A stretch of 64,000 bases of DNA from Georgenia thermotolerans (GTDB lineage: Bacteria; Actinomycetota; Actinomycetes; Actinomycetales; Actinomycetaceae), in NCBI RefSeq assembly GCF_009193185.1, contig NZ_VUKF01000012.1:1-64000 (forward strand). The letters are read 5' to 3'. Both the position numbers and the translations under genes were made by a program. The notes below the pieces were generated by a model. It made no database searches and was not told the origin of the DNA. It saw nothing but the letters and a program-made list of their open reading frames with translations. This document shows, piece after piece, positions 7,893-16,158 of the stretch (its first letter is position 1; each line of letters starts with the position of its first letter).

Positions 7893-9266
7893 CTACCGCG
7901 CCACGCGGGCGGCGCGCCGCCCGATCCACGCCACCCCCAGCGCCACGGCCAGGAACATCACCCCGAGGCCGGCCCAGCCCGGCACGCCGTGCCGCAGCGC
8001 CGTCGCGGCGACCACCACCGGCGCGAGCATGGCACCGACGTTGTACCCCATCGCGAACAGCCCCTGGTAGGCGCCGGCCCGCGCCGGGTCGGCCAGCTCG
8101 AAGCTCAGCCCCCAGGTGGCCGCCGAGGACAGCACCTCGGCGAAGGAGTGCGCCGCCATCGCGAGCAGGACGACGGCGACGGCGAGCACCGCCCCCACCG
8201 CGCCCGACGCGGCGTAGCCCAGGCACGCGGCGAGCATGAGCAGCCCGGCCAGGACCATCATGCGGCCGGCGTACGCGGGGTCCTCGGTGCCCCGCGAGAG
8301 CGGGATCTGGAACGCGATGACGATGACCGTGTTGAGCACGAGCGCGGCGGAGACGACGACGGTCGGGGCCGACGTGTGCTCGCTGACCCACAGCGGCAGG
8401 CCCACCTCGGCCAGCGCGAACTGCATGCCGAACAGCCCCGACAGGGCCGTCAGCAGCAGGTAGCGCGGGTCGCGGAAGGGCGAGCGGCCCGCCGGGACGG
8501 CCGCCTCCGCCGTCGCCTCGCGGCGCGGCGCGTCCACCCGGGCCGGCAGCCGGCGGAAGAGGAACGCGCCGAAGAGGTACGTCGCCCCGGCGAGCGCCAT
8601 CGTCACCCGGTAGGCGGGCGCGGTGTCGAGGACCAGCGCGGCCCCGGCCAGGGCGGAGCCGACCGCGATGCCGATGTTGGTGACGGTGCGCAGCACGGCC
8701 CGGGCCCCCACCCGCGCCCCGCCGTCGAAGGCGCGGGCGATGATCGCCGACCGGGCGGAGTGCTCCGCCGAGCTCGCGCCGGCGGCCAGGCAGGCGAGCG
8801 TGAGGGCGACGGCGAAGGTGGTGGCCGCCGTGTAGGCGACGACGGCGGCGCCCTGGGTGAGCGTGAGCACCAGGCACAGGGCGCGGGCGCTGACGCGGTC
8901 GGCCAGGTGACCGCCGAGGAGCGAGGTCACCACGCCCACGCCGCTGGAGGCCGCCAGGATCAGCGCGACCTGGGCCGCCGAGAGCCCGACGATCGAGGTG
9001 AAGTACAGGACGGTGAGGGTGAAGAAGACGCCGCGGCCGAGCGTGCTCACGGCGGTGGCGGCCATGAGGACGCGGAGCACCGGGTCGCCCAGCCCTCGCG
9101 TCAGCGCGGCGCGCAGCCCGGGCCCGTCGGCGGTGTCCTGCCCGGCACCGGCCGCCGCGGCCTGTCCCACGGCGGCCTCCCCGGCGCCGGTCCCGGCGAG
9201 GTCGGCGTCCGTGCTGGGCTGCGTGACGGCGGAGGAGGTCGGCGTGCTGCTCACGTCGGGAAGCAT
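7893..9266 (-). CDS. MFS transporter
   Basis: The 457-residue protein has about twelve hydrophobic segments in two halves and the MFS loop motif GGHLADRVSARAL after helix 2. A disordered Ala/Thr-rich tail of about 45 residues precedes helix 1. It is probably an exporter of small molecules or drugs, but the substrate cannot be read. It is divergent from an ArsR-type regulator 44 bases away, and the inverted repeat at 9294-9312 lies in the shared promoter, so the regulator probably controls it. Confidence 0.85.
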   Translation of the reverse strand: MLPDVSSTPTSSAVTQPSTDADLAGTGAGEAAVGQAAAAGAGQDTADGPGLRAALTRGLGDPVLRVLMAATAVSTLGRGVFFTLTVLYFTSIVGLSAAQVALILAASSGVGVVTSLLGGHLADRVSARALCLVLTLTQGAAVVAYTAATTFAVALTLACLAAGASSAEHSARSAIIARAFDGGARVGARAVLRTVTNIGIAVGSALAGAALVLDTAPAYRVTMALAGATYLFGAFLFRRLPARVDAPRREATAEAAVPAGRSPFRDPRYLLLTALSGLFGMQFALAEVGLPLWVSEHTSAPTVVVSAALVLNTVIVIAFQIPLSRGTEDPAYAGRMMVLAGLLMLAACLGYAASGAVGAVLAVAVVLLAMAAHSFAEVLSSAATWGLSFELADPARAGAYQGLFAMGYNVGAMLAPVVVAATALRHGVPGWAGLGVMFLAVALGVAWIGRRAARVAR

Positions 9267-9293
9267 GGAGGGAACCGGACGGCGTTGGAATCG

Positions 9294-9312
9294 ATGTAGC
9301 GTCCCGCTACAT
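9294..9312. promoter_or_regulatory. Inverted repeat operator overlapping the regulator start
   Basis: ATGTAGCG-TCC-CGCTACAT has perfect 8-bp arms around a 3-bp centre. The last two bases belong to the ATG at 9311. It lies between the divergent MFS and ArsR-type genes and is the likely binding site of the latter. Confidence 0.75.
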
Positions 9313-10264
9313 GTTGCGGTACGAGCTGACCGAGGCGGACCTCGGCGGGATCCGCTTCGGCATCTCCCCGCTGGGCGAGACCGGGCTGTCCCTGCGGGCG
9401 ATGCGGGACCCCTCCCGCTACCCGTTGCAGCTGCCCTGGCTCGCCCGCACCGAGGCCGCGCGCGAGCGGGTGGACCGCGAGCTGCTCATGGCCCTGGTCG
9501 ACGAGCGGCTGTGGACCCCGGACTTCCTCAACCCGCGGCCGCTGTCCCCGCTGACCCGGTTCGAGGACGAGCTCGACACGCTCGCCCGGATCGGGCCGCG
9601 GGAGCTCCGCGACCAGCTCGTCGCCGTGCACGGCGCGGTGCCGCCCGCGCTCGCCGGCCCGCACGCGCGGGCGGTGGGCCGCCTGGTCGGCGCGCTGCGG
9701 GAGTACTGGGAGCTGTGCATCGCCCCGTACTGGGCCCGGATGCGGGCGGTGCTCGAGGCGGACATCGTCCACCGCGGCCGGGTCATCGCCAACAGCGGCC
9801 TGGCCGCCATGCTCGACGGGCTCGCCCCCGGGGTCACCTTCGACGGCCGGGTGATCTCGGTGAGCCTGCGCAGCCCCGTCGAGCGCACCGGCGGCGGGCG
9901 CGGCCTCACGCTGGTGCCGACGATGTTCACCCGCCGGGTCTCCGCGCCCGTCGGCGCGGACGAGGCGCCGGTGCTCATGTACCCCGCCCGCGGGCAGGGC
10001 GTGCTCTGGGAGCGCGAACGGGTCCCCGACGAGGCCTCCGTGGCGGCGCTGCTGGGCCGGGTGCGCGCCCGCCTCCTCGTCGCCCTCGCCGAGCCGGCCT
10101 CCTCCACCGAGCTCGGCATCCGGTTCGGGGTGACCACCTCCGCCGTCAACCAGCACCTGCGGGTGCTGCGCGACGGCGGCCTGGTCACCTCCACCCGGTA
10201 CGGGCGCAGCGTGCTGTACCTGCGCAGCGAGCTCGGCGACGCCCTGCTCGGGGTGCGCCGGTAG
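9311..10264 (+). CDS. DUF5937/ArsR-type HTH transcriptional regulator
   Basis: The 317-residue protein has the long N-terminal ligand-binding domain of the DUF5937 family (MLRYELTEADL to about residue 230) and a C-terminal ArsR-like winged helix with SSTELGIRFGVTTSAVNQHLRVLRDGGLV. It probably senses a compound handled by the divergent MFS pump. There is no ribosome site before the ATG, and the operator dyad ends on the start codon, so a leaderless mRNA with tight autorepression is plausible. Confidence 0.8.
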   Translation: MLRYELTEADLGGIRFGISPLGETGLSLRAMRDPSRYPLQLPWLARTEAARERVDRELLMALVDERLWTPDFLNPRPLSPLTRFEDELDTLARIGPRELRDQLVAVHGAVPPALAGPHARAVGRLVGALREYWELCIAPYWARMRAVLEADIVHRGRVIANSGLAAMLDGLAPGVTFDGRVISVSLRSPVERTGGGRGLTLVPTMFTRRVSAPVGADEAPVLMYPARGQGVLWERERVPDEASVAALLGRVRARLLVALAEPASSTELGIRFGVTTSAVNQHLRVLRDGGLVTSTRYGRSVLYLRSELGDALLGVRR

Positions 10265-10341
10265 CTTCGCCGCCCCGACGTCGTGGGCTCGGCCCGGGCC
10301 TGCCCGCGGTGCTCGCCCGGCCGGCGGGGGGAGCCCGACGC

Positions 10342-10347
10342 TACGCT
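10342..10347 (+). promoter_or_regulatory. Putative -10 element of the sucrose phosphorylase gene
   Basis: TACGCT is 24 bases before the ATG at 10372, with AGGAGG between them at 10361-10366. Confidence 0.4.
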
Positions 10348-10371
10348 GCCCACGACGACGAGGAGGTCGCC

Positions 10372-11886
10372 ATGGACCGCAGCCACGAGGTGCAGCTCAT
10401 CGCCTACGCCGACCGCTTCGGCGGCTCGCTGGCCGGGCTGCGCGCGGTGCTCGACGGCCCGCTGCGCGGGGTGTTCACCGGCGTGCACGTGCTGCCGTTC
10501 TACACGCCCTTCGACGGCGCCGACGCCGGCTTCGACCCCGTCGACCACGCGAGCGTGGACCCGCGCCTCGGCGACTGGGACGACGTGCGGCGCCTGGCCG
10601 GCGGCTACACGGTCATGGCGGACCTCATCGTCAACCACGTCTCGGCCGACTCCGCCGAGTTCCGCGACGTCGTCGCCCGCGGGGACGCCTCCCCGGCGGC
10701 GGGCATGTTCCTGACGATGTCCGACGTCTATCCCGACGGCGCCGACGAGGAGGAGCTGACCGGCATCTACCGGCCCCGGCCCGGCCTGCCCTTCACCGCC
10801 GTGACCCTCGGCGGGCGCCGCCGCCTGGTGTGGACGACGTTCACCGACCGGCAGATCGACCTCAACCTCGCCCACCCCGCCGGCCAGGCCCACCTCGCCC
10901 GGGTGCTCGCGGCCCTGGCCGGCGGCGGGGTGCGCGACGTGCGCCTGGACGCCGTCGGCTACGCCGTCAAGACCGCCGGCACCTCCTCGTTCATGACGCC
11001 GCACACCCTGGCCTTCATCGACGACCTCACCGCCCAGGCGCGCGCGCTGGGCATGGAGGTGCTCGTCGAGGTGCACAGCCACTTCGAGCGGCAGATCGAG
11101 ATCGCCCGCCGGGTGGACCGCGTCTACGACTTCGCCCTGCCCCCGCTGCTCCTGCACGCGCTGTTCACCGGCGACGCCGCGCCGCTGCGCCGGTGGCTCC
11201 AGATCCGCCCGGCCAACGCCGTCACCGTGCTCGACACCCACGACGGCATCGGCGTCGTCGACGTCGGCCCCGACCAGATCGCCCCCGACCGGCCCGGCCT
11301 GCTCACGCCCGACCAGCTCGACGCGCTCGTCGAGGGCATCCACGCCCGCTCGGGCGGGCAGTCCCGCCAGGCCACCGGCTGGGCGGCGTCCAACGTCGAC
11401 GTCTACCAGGTCAACTGCACCTACTACGACGCTCTCGGCGCCGACGACGACGCCTACCTGCTCGCCCGGGCCGTCCAGCTCTTCACCCCCGGCATCCCGC
11501 AGATCTACTACGTCGGCCTGCTCGCCGGGCACAACGACATGGACCGCCTCGCCCGCACCGGCGTGGGCCGGGAGATCAACCGCCACCACTACGGCGCCGA
11601 GGAGATCGTCGCCGACCTGCGCCGGCCGGTGGTGCGACGGCTGCTGGAGCTCATCGCGCTGCGCCGCACCCACCCCGCCTTCGGCGGCACGTGCGCCGTG
11701 ACGGGCGACGGCGGCCACGTCGTGCTCACCTGGCGGCACGGGGAGCACGTGGCCGCCCTGAACGCCGACGTCGCCGCCGCCCGCTTCACCATCAGCACGA
11801 CGCCGGCACCCGCGGCGCCGCCCCCGCCGGCCGAGGATCCCGCCCGGGCCGGGACCCGCGCCCCGGACCCGGCCGGGAACGGCTGA
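10372..11886 (+). CDS. Sucrose phosphorylase (GH13_18)
   Basis: The 504-residue product follows bifidobacterial sucrose phosphorylase nearly residue for residue in its signature parts: VQLIAYADR, HVLPFYTPFDGADAGFDP, IYRPRPGLPFT, nucleophile D193 in RLDAVGYA, acid/base E233 in VEVHSHFE, and D291 in LDTHDGIG. The loop with ASNVDVYQVN is also present. It would convert sucrose and phosphate to glucose-1-phosphate and fructose in the cytoplasm. Related GH13_18 enzymes use glucosylglycerate or sucrose-6-phosphate, so substrate is not certain. AGGAGG precedes the ATG. The Pro-rich C-terminal tail overlaps the convergent EamA gene by 95 bases. Confidence 0.85.
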   Translation: MDRSHEVQLIAYADRFGGSLAGLRAVLDGPLRGVFTGVHVLPFYTPFDGADAGFDPVDHASVDPRLGDWDDVRRLAGGYTVMADLIVNHVSADSAEFRDVVARGDASPAAGMFLTMSDVYPDGADEEELTGIYRPRPGLPFTAVTLGGRRRLVWTTFTDRQIDLNLAHPAGQAHLARVLAALAGGGVRDVRLDAVGYAVKTAGTSSFMTPHTLAFIDDLTAQARALGMEVLVEVHSHFERQIEIARRVDRVYDFALPPLLLHALFTGDAAPLRRWLQIRPANAVTVLDTHDGIGVVDVGPDQIAPDRPGLLTPDQLDALVEGIHARSGGQSRQATGWAASNVDVYQVNCTYYDALGADDDAYLLARAVQLFTPGIPQIYYVGLLAGHNDMDRLARTGVGREINRHHYGAEEIVADLRRPVVRRLLELIALRRTHPAFGGTCAVTGDGGHVVLTWRHGEHVAALNADVAAARFTISTTPAPAAPPPPAEDPARAGTRAPDPAGNG

Positions 11887-12787
11887 GCCGCCCGACGGCC
11901 GCGGCCCCTCCCCGCCGCCCGCCGGCCGGGGTGAGCTGGGCCGCGACCACCGCGCCCGTGGCGAGGGCGAAGCCGAGGAGCTGCAGCGGCGTCAGCGCCT
12001 GGCCGAGCACCAGCCAGCCCAGCACGGCGGCCACCGTGGGGGAGACCAGGCCGAGGAAGGACACCGAGGTGACGGGCAGGCGGCCGATGCCGCGGAACCA
12101 CACGGCGTACGCGGCCAGGGTGCCGACGACGCCGAGCCACGCGTAGCCGGCCAGCGCGGCCCCGGTCGGGGCCGGCGGGGGCCCCTCGACGACGAGGGCC
12201 ACCGGCAGCAGGACGGCGCCGCCGGCGACGAGCTGCCACGCGGTGAACGTCACCGCGCCGACCGGCCGGCCCCACCGCTTGGTCAGCACGATGCCGGTCG
12301 CCATGGCGGCGGTGCCGGTCAGGCCGGCGAGCACGCCCACGGCGTCGAGCGCCGCGTCCGCGCGCAGCACCAGCAGCCCGACCCCGGCCAGGCCGGCCAC
12401 CGCCCAGCCCAGCTGCCAGCGCCGGGGAGCGGTCCCGAGGAGCGCGAGGGCCAGCCCGGCCACGAGGAGCGGTTGCGCGCCGCCCAGCGTCGCGGCCACC
12501 CCGCCCGGCAGGCGGTAGGCGGCGACGAACAGCAGCGCGAAGAACGCCCCGAAGTTCAGCGTGCCCAGCACCGCCGCCCGCCACCACCACACGCCGCGGG
12601 GCAGGCGCCGCACGACGGCCAGGGCGACCAGCCCGGCCGGCAGCGCGCGGAGGACGCCGAGCCACAGCGGGTGCCCCGGCGGCAGCAGCTCGGTCGTCAC
12701 GAGGTACGTGGTGCCCCAGACCGCCGGCGCGGTCGCGGTCAGCACCGTCAGCCACGGCCCGCCGGTCGCCGTCGTGCGCTCGCCCAT
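11792..12787 (-). CDS. EamA/DMT family transporter
   Basis: About ten transmembrane helices in two EamA repeats are visible (PAVWGTTYLVTTELLPPGHP opens the first; a matching half begins near GLTGTAAMATGIVLTKRWG). Members export amino acids, nucleosides or drugs. After the last helix there is an unusual tail of roughly 35 Arg/Pro/Gly residues that lies antisense to the end of the sucrose phosphorylase gene, so the real stop may be conserved in only some relatives. It is divergent from a MarR regulator and three dyads in the shared promoter suggest it is the target. Confidence 0.85.
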   Translation of the reverse strand: MGERTTATGGPWLTVLTATAPAVWGTTYLVTTELLPPGHPLWLGVLRALPAGLVALAVVRRLPRGVWWWRAAVLGTLNFGAFFALLFVAAYRLPGGVAATLGGAQPLLVAGLALALLGTAPRRWQLGWAVAGLAGVGLLVLRADAALDAVGVLAGLTGTAAMATGIVLTKRWGRPVGAVTFTAWQLVAGGAVLLPVALVVEGPPPAPTGAALAGYAWLGVVGTLAAYAVWFRGIGRLPVTSVSFLGLVSPTVAAVLGWLVLGQALTPLQLLGFALATGAVVAAQLTPAGGRRGGAAAVGRLSRSRPGPGRGSRPGRDPRPAGAAPRVPASC

Positions 12788-12796
12788 GACATCTCC

Positions 12797-12870
12797 TCAA
12801 CATCGAATAGTTCAACGTTGAGGAAAGTAGCGCACGGTATGCTCAGCGTCAAACAGTTCAACGTTGAGGA
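12797..12870. promoter_or_regulatory. MarR operators: repeated TCAACGTTGA dyads
   Basis: AGTTCAACGTTGAGGA occurs twice, at 12809-12824 and 12855-12870, 46 bases apart. Each contains the perfect palindrome TCAACGTTGA. A degenerate copy, TCAACATCGA, is at 12797-12806. The sites flank both divergent starts, and the second copy merges with the ribosome site of marR. Confidence 0.8.
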
Positions 12871-12873
12871 GTT

Positions 12874-13374
12874 GTGGTGGTCGCGACCGACAGGGTGGAC
12901 GCCTACCTGGAGCAGTGGCGCACCGAGCGCCCGGACCTCGACCCGGCCCCGATGGGCGTGCTCGGGCGGCTGAGCCGGGCGTCGCAGCTGCTCGACCGCG
13001 AGCTGCGGACCTTCTTCGCCGGGCACGGGCTCCAGCCGGGGGAGTTCGACATCCTCGCCACCCTGCGCCGGGCCGGGACCCCGCACCGGCTCAGCGCGGG
13101 CGCCCTGGCGGAGAGCAGCATGGTCACGTCGGGGGCGATCACCAACCGCATCGACCGGCTCGTCGCCAAGGGCTACGTGACCCGCGAGACCGACCCGGAG
13201 AACCGGCGCTCGGTGCTCATCACCCTGACCGACGCCGGGCGCGCGCTCGTCGACGCCGTCGCCGGGGCGCACCTCGAGAACGAACGGCGCCTCCTCGGGC
13301 CGCTCACGGCCGCGCAGCAGGACCAGCTCGCCGGGCTGCTGCGCCGCCTCCTGGCCGGTCTCGGCGACGTCTGA
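12874..13374 (+). CDS. MarR family transcriptional regulator
   Basis: The 166-residue protein has a MarR winged helix: GEFDILATLRRAG, RLSAGALAESSMVTSGAITNRIDRLVAKGYV, and the wing RETDPENRRSVLITLT. It starts with GTG at 12874 or 12877; GAGGAG at 12866-12871 suits the second better. The operator copies around both divergent starts imply that it represses itself and the EamA exporter until a ligand binds. Confidence 0.9.
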   Translation: MVVATDRVDAYLEQWRTERPDLDPAPMGVLGRLSRASQLLDRELRTFFAGHGLQPGEFDILATLRRAGTPHRLSAGALAESSMVTSGAITNRIDRLVAKGYVTRETDPENRRSVLITLTDAGRALVDAVAGAHLENERRLLGPLTAAQQDQLAGLLRRLLAGLGDV

Positions 13375-13380
13375 GAACGC

Positions 13381-13397
13381 GGCCGGCCGCGCCGGCC
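13381..13397. terminator. GC hairpin between convergent genes
   Basis: GGCCGGC-CGC-GCCGGCC is a perfect 7-bp stem with a 3-nt loop between the ends of marR and the small lipoprotein gene. It has no T-tract. Confidence 0.5.
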
Positions 13398-13416
13398 CGT
13401 GGAGGCCGAGCCCGGG

Positions 13417-13860
13417 TCAGCTGCTGGACGAGCTCAGCTTGGCGGTCAGCTCGTCGATCTTCGCCGACAGGGTGTCCAGCGCGTCCTTGGTCGCCCCCTG
13501 CGTGGAGGCCTTCGCCTCCTCCACCTTGGTGCGGGCGTCGTCGAGGGCGGCCTGCGCCTTGGCCTTCGCCTCCGCGCCGTCGCTGCTCTCCAGGGCCCGG
13601 CGGGCGTCGTCGATCGCCGTCGACGAGGACTGCATCGCGTCCTCGACCTTGGTGCGCACCTCCTCGGAGGTGATGCCGTTGAGCTGGCCCTTGAGGTTGT
13701 CGACGGCGCCACGGGCGTCGTCCACGAGCCCCTGCGCCCCGGCGATGGCGGAGGAGACCGACGCCGACACGGTCCCGGGCGTGCCGCCGCCGTTGGAGCA
13801 GGCGCCGAGCAGGGCGGCCGCGGCGAGGACGGTGACGGCGGCCTTGCGGACGGTGCCCAT
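13417..13860 (-). CDS. Small helical lipoprotein
   Basis: The 147-residue protein has a signal peptide with lipobox LLGAC at residues 17-21. The mature part is almost wholly helical, with repeated Ala/Asp/Lys/Glu patterns (AIAGAQGLVDDARGAVDNLK, ALDDARTKVEEAKAS) like apolipoprotein or hydrophilin-type coiled coils, and it ends in six Ser. It is expected to be anchored to the outer face of the membrane. GGGGAG lies before the ATG. The function is unknown. Confidence 0.75.
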   Translation of the reverse strand: MGTVRKAAVTVLAAAALLGACSNGGGTPGTVSASVSSAIAGAQGLVDDARGAVDNLKGQLNGITSEEVRTKVEDAMQSSSTAIDDARRALESSDGAEAKAKAQAALDDARTKVEEAKASTQGATKDALDTLSAKIDELTAKLSSSSS

Positions 13861-13957
13861 GGATCTCCCCTTCCGGTCCGGTGCGTTCCACGATACGTGA
13901 GGCGGCCGGACGGCACCGGGAAGCGGGGAACTTGGCGCGATCCCCGTGCGTCGGACC

Positions 13958-13963
13958 TAGAGT
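13958..13963 (+). promoter_or_regulatory. Putative -10 element
   Basis: TAGAGT lies 36 bases before the ATG at 13999 and just before a G-run, in the TANNNT pattern seen upstream of other genes here. Confidence 0.35.
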
Positions 13964-13998
13964 GGGGGTAGGTGCCCCTGCCGACCTGGGAGGCCGCC

Positions 13999-14595
13999 AT
14001 GACCGGAGTGCCCGTGGACGTGAGTGCCGCCCATGAGCTTGTGGACGTGCTGACCACCCTGGCGATCATCGCCGCCGTCGGGTCCCTGGTCCTGCTGACC
14101 ACCGTCGGCCTGACCGGCTGGTGGGTGGTGCGCCGCATCCGCCGCTCCCGCGCCCTGCGCCGCGGCGCGCTGAGCGTGCGGACCGTCGCGGCCGACCCGG
14201 CCGGGCGGCGGGTCGCCCGGCAGCGGCTGGCGGTGCAACGGGCCACCGACGCGACCGACCGCGCCCTCGCCGACGCCCGCGCCCACGGCCGGCCCCTGGG
14301 TGAGCTGCCCGCCGTCGCGGCGCGCCTGGCCGGCGCGGCGGCCGAGATCGAGAACCGGCTGCGCCTGGTCGCCTCCGAGCCCGACCCCGCCCTGCGCCGC
14401 GCCCTGGCCGACGACGTCGACGGCGCCGTGCGCGAGCACGGCCGGCTCTCCAGCGAGCTGCGGGCGTGCCTGCTCCGCACCGGCGCGGCCGTGGGCGACA
14501 CCCAGCTGCAGCGCGCCGGCACCTCCCTCGCCCTCGAGGTCGACGCGCTGGCCGCGTGGGGGCCGGCCTACCGCGCCCCCGGCCGGGTCGCCTGA
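13999..14595 (+). CDS. Single-pass membrane protein with helical cytoplasmic domain
   Basis: The ATG at 13999 has GGGAGG at 13988-13993, which is better than the upstream in-frame GTG at 13972. The 198-residue product has one transmembrane helix near the N-terminus (TTLAIIAAVGSLVLLTTVGLT) followed by basic residues and a long helical domain. The segment SEPDPALRRALADD through VREHGRLSSELR resembles part of the protein encoded at 18749, so the two are distant paralogues. It lies 15 bases before the PspA-like gene, in the same operon, suggesting a membrane anchor or partner for that protein (inference). Confidence 0.7.
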   Translation: MTGVPVDVSAAHELVDVLTTLAIIAAVGSLVLLTTVGLTGWWVVRRIRRSRALRRGALSVRTVAADPAGRRVARQRLAVQRATDATDRALADARAHGRPLGELPAVAARLAGAAAEIENRLRLVASEPDPALRRALADDVDGAVREHGRLSSELRACLLRTGAAVGDTQLQRAGTSLALEVDALAAWGPAYRAPGRVA

Positions 14596-14610
14596 GTCGG
14601 GAGGACGACG

Positions 14611-15291
14611 ATGGTCGGCCGCCGTCTCGCCCGCATCGTGCGGGCCCGCCGCGAGGCGCGCGCTCCCGCGCCCGACCCGCTGGTCGTCCTCGAGCGGGCC
14701 CAGCTGGAGCAGGAGGAGCGGCTGGACCAGGCCCGCCGCGCCGTCGCCGACCTCGTGGTCCAGCGCCGCCGGGTCGAGCTGCTCGCCGTGCGGGCGAGCG
14801 ACGAGATCGCCCGGCTCAACCGCGGGGCCGAGGAGGCCGTCGGCCGCGGCGACGACGCCGGGGCGCGCGAGCTGCTGCGCCGGTCGATCGTGACGGGGGA
14901 GCGCCGCGAGGAGCTGCACGCCCAGCGGGCGCGGCTCGACGCGCAGGTGCGCCGGCTCGAGCACGGCCTGGGGCAGGTCGAGCGGCGCCTGGAGGACTCC
15001 CAGTCCCGCTACCTCGCGCTGCGCGCCGACCACGACGCGGCCCGCGCCGCGACCGAGGTGCGCGCCGCGCTGGGCGCGGCGGGGCAGCAGGCGGCCGAGA
15101 CACGTCGCGCGGCGCAGGAGGCCGAGCAGGCGGTCCGCGAGCTGCGGGCACGCGCGGCCGCCTACGACGAGCTGGCCTGGACCGACCCGGACGGGGAATC
15201 GGTGCGCGCGGCGTTCGAGGAGCTCGAGCACGGGCGCGCGGCCGAGGCCGAGCTCGAGCGGCTCAAGGAGCGCCGCGCCCTCGACCCGTAG
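14611..15291 (+). CDS. PspA/IM30-like coiled-coil protein
   Basis: GGGAGGAC precedes the ATG. The 226-residue product is one continuous coiled coil with the PspA/IM30 layout: an amphipathic basic N-terminus (GRRLARIVRARREAR), then ARRAVADLVVQRRRVELLA, a RGDDAGARELL segment and further heptads. PspA-family (ESCRT-III-like) proteins polymerise on damaged membranes. The upstream membrane protein is probably its partner. Sequence identity to classical PspA is low, so the assignment rests on pattern and length. Confidence 0.65.
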   Translation: MVGRRLARIVRARREARAPAPDPLVVLERAQLEQEERLDQARRAVADLVVQRRRVELLAVRASDEIARLNRGAEEAVGRGDDAGARELLRRSIVTGERREELHAQRARLDAQVRRLEHGLGQVERRLEDSQSRYLALRADHDAARAATEVRAALGAAGQQAAETRRAAQEAEQAVRELRARAAAYDELAWTDPDGESVRAAFEELEHGRAAEAELERLKERRALDP

Positions 15292-15387
15292 GTCACCGGG
15301 GCCGCGTCCCCGGCCTGCCTGGGCGCGAGGCGGTAACGCGAAGCCGCCGCCCGCCCCCGGGTCCCCGCTGTCGGCGGGCCGGGCCGC

Positions 15388-15393
15388 TAGCCT
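15388..15393 (+). promoter_or_regulatory. Putative -10 element
   Basis: TAGCCT lies in the 204-base gap before the gene starting near 15496. The distance to the start (about 100 bases) implies a leader. Confidence 0.25.
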
Positions 15394-15495
15394 GCGCGCG
15401 GGGCCGTCCAGCGCCGGGGGCCCGCTGCGGCGCACACCGCCGCCGACGACGGGCGCGCGTCCCGGGGGTCGGCTCCCGCCGGGCGGCCGAGGAAG

Positions 15496-16038
15496 GTGGT
15501 GGTGCGGGTGGCGTTCTCACCGGACGACGCCCCGGTGCCATCCCGCCGGCCGCACATCACCGGGGACTCGCCGCTGCCGCCCGCCGGGGACGTCCGCGCG
15601 GTGCTGACCACCCTCCTCGAGCGCGACGTCGAGCTCACCCCCGGCCCGGAGCTCGGACCGGCCACGCCCGCGGTCATCGGCGTCTACACCGACGACCTGG
15701 GCCGCCCCGAGGCGGTCATCGCCCTGGACGTCCACCTGGCCCGGCACCTCTCCGCGGCGCTGGCCCTGCTCCCGCCCGCGCGGGCCGACCTCGCCAGCGA
15801 CGCCCTCGCGCCGGCCGTCCTGGAGGACGCCACGGAGGTCCTCAACGTCATGAAGGTCCTGCTCGAGGGCGACGACGGCCCCCACCGGCGGCTGCACCGG
15901 GTGCTCGACGCATCGGTGACGCCACCGCCGCACGAGGTGGCCGCCTGGATGCGCAGCCACCGGCCTCGCCTCGACGTCGACGCCGAGGTCCAGGGGTACG
16001 GCGGCGGGCGGCTCAGCATCGTCGTGAACGCCGGCTGA
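15496..16038 (+). CDS. Unknown protein, possibly CheC/CheX-like
   Basis: The start is one of three consecutive GTGs (15496, 15499, 15502); GAGGAAGG at 15489-15496 favours 15502. The 180-residue product has no signal peptide or membrane segment. The stretch DATEVLNVMKVLL carries E114 and N117, the ExxN spacing of CheC/CheX phosphatases, after a hydrophobic beta segment (TPAVIGVYTDD) and the helix VHLARHLSAALALLP. The match is short and there are no chemotaxis neighbours, so this remains tentative. Confidence 0.5.
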   Translation: MVVRVAFSPDDAPVPSRRPHITGDSPLPPAGDVRAVLTTLLERDVELTPGPELGPATPAVIGVYTDDLGRPEAVIALDVHLARHLSAALALLPPARADLASDALAPAVLEDATEVLNVMKVLLEGDDGPHRRLHRVLDASVTPPPHEVAAWMRSHRPRLDVDAEVQGYGGGRLSIVVNAG

Positions 16039-16088
16039 GCGGCATCGCCGGCCGCCGGTCCCGCACCGCGCCGCACGTCACCGGCCCC

Positions 16089-16123
16089 CACCGGCGCGGG
16101 CCCCCCACGGGCCCGCGCCGGTG
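16089..16123 (+). terminator. Strong GC hairpin after the CheX-like gene
   Basis: Two perfect 15-base arms (16089-16103 and 16109-16123) enclose a 5-base loop. It lies 50 bases after the stop and is followed directly by a TATCCT promoter box, which fits a terminator. Confidence 0.7.
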
Positions 16124-16127
16124 TCCG

Positions 16128-16133
16128 TATCCT
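16128..16133 (+). promoter_or_regulatory. Putative -10 element of the hydroxyacid dehydrogenase gene
   Basis: TATCCT lies 25 bases upstream of the ATG at 16159. Confidence 0.4.
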
Positions 16134-16158
16134 GGCCGCACCGTTGAGAGAAGGACCC

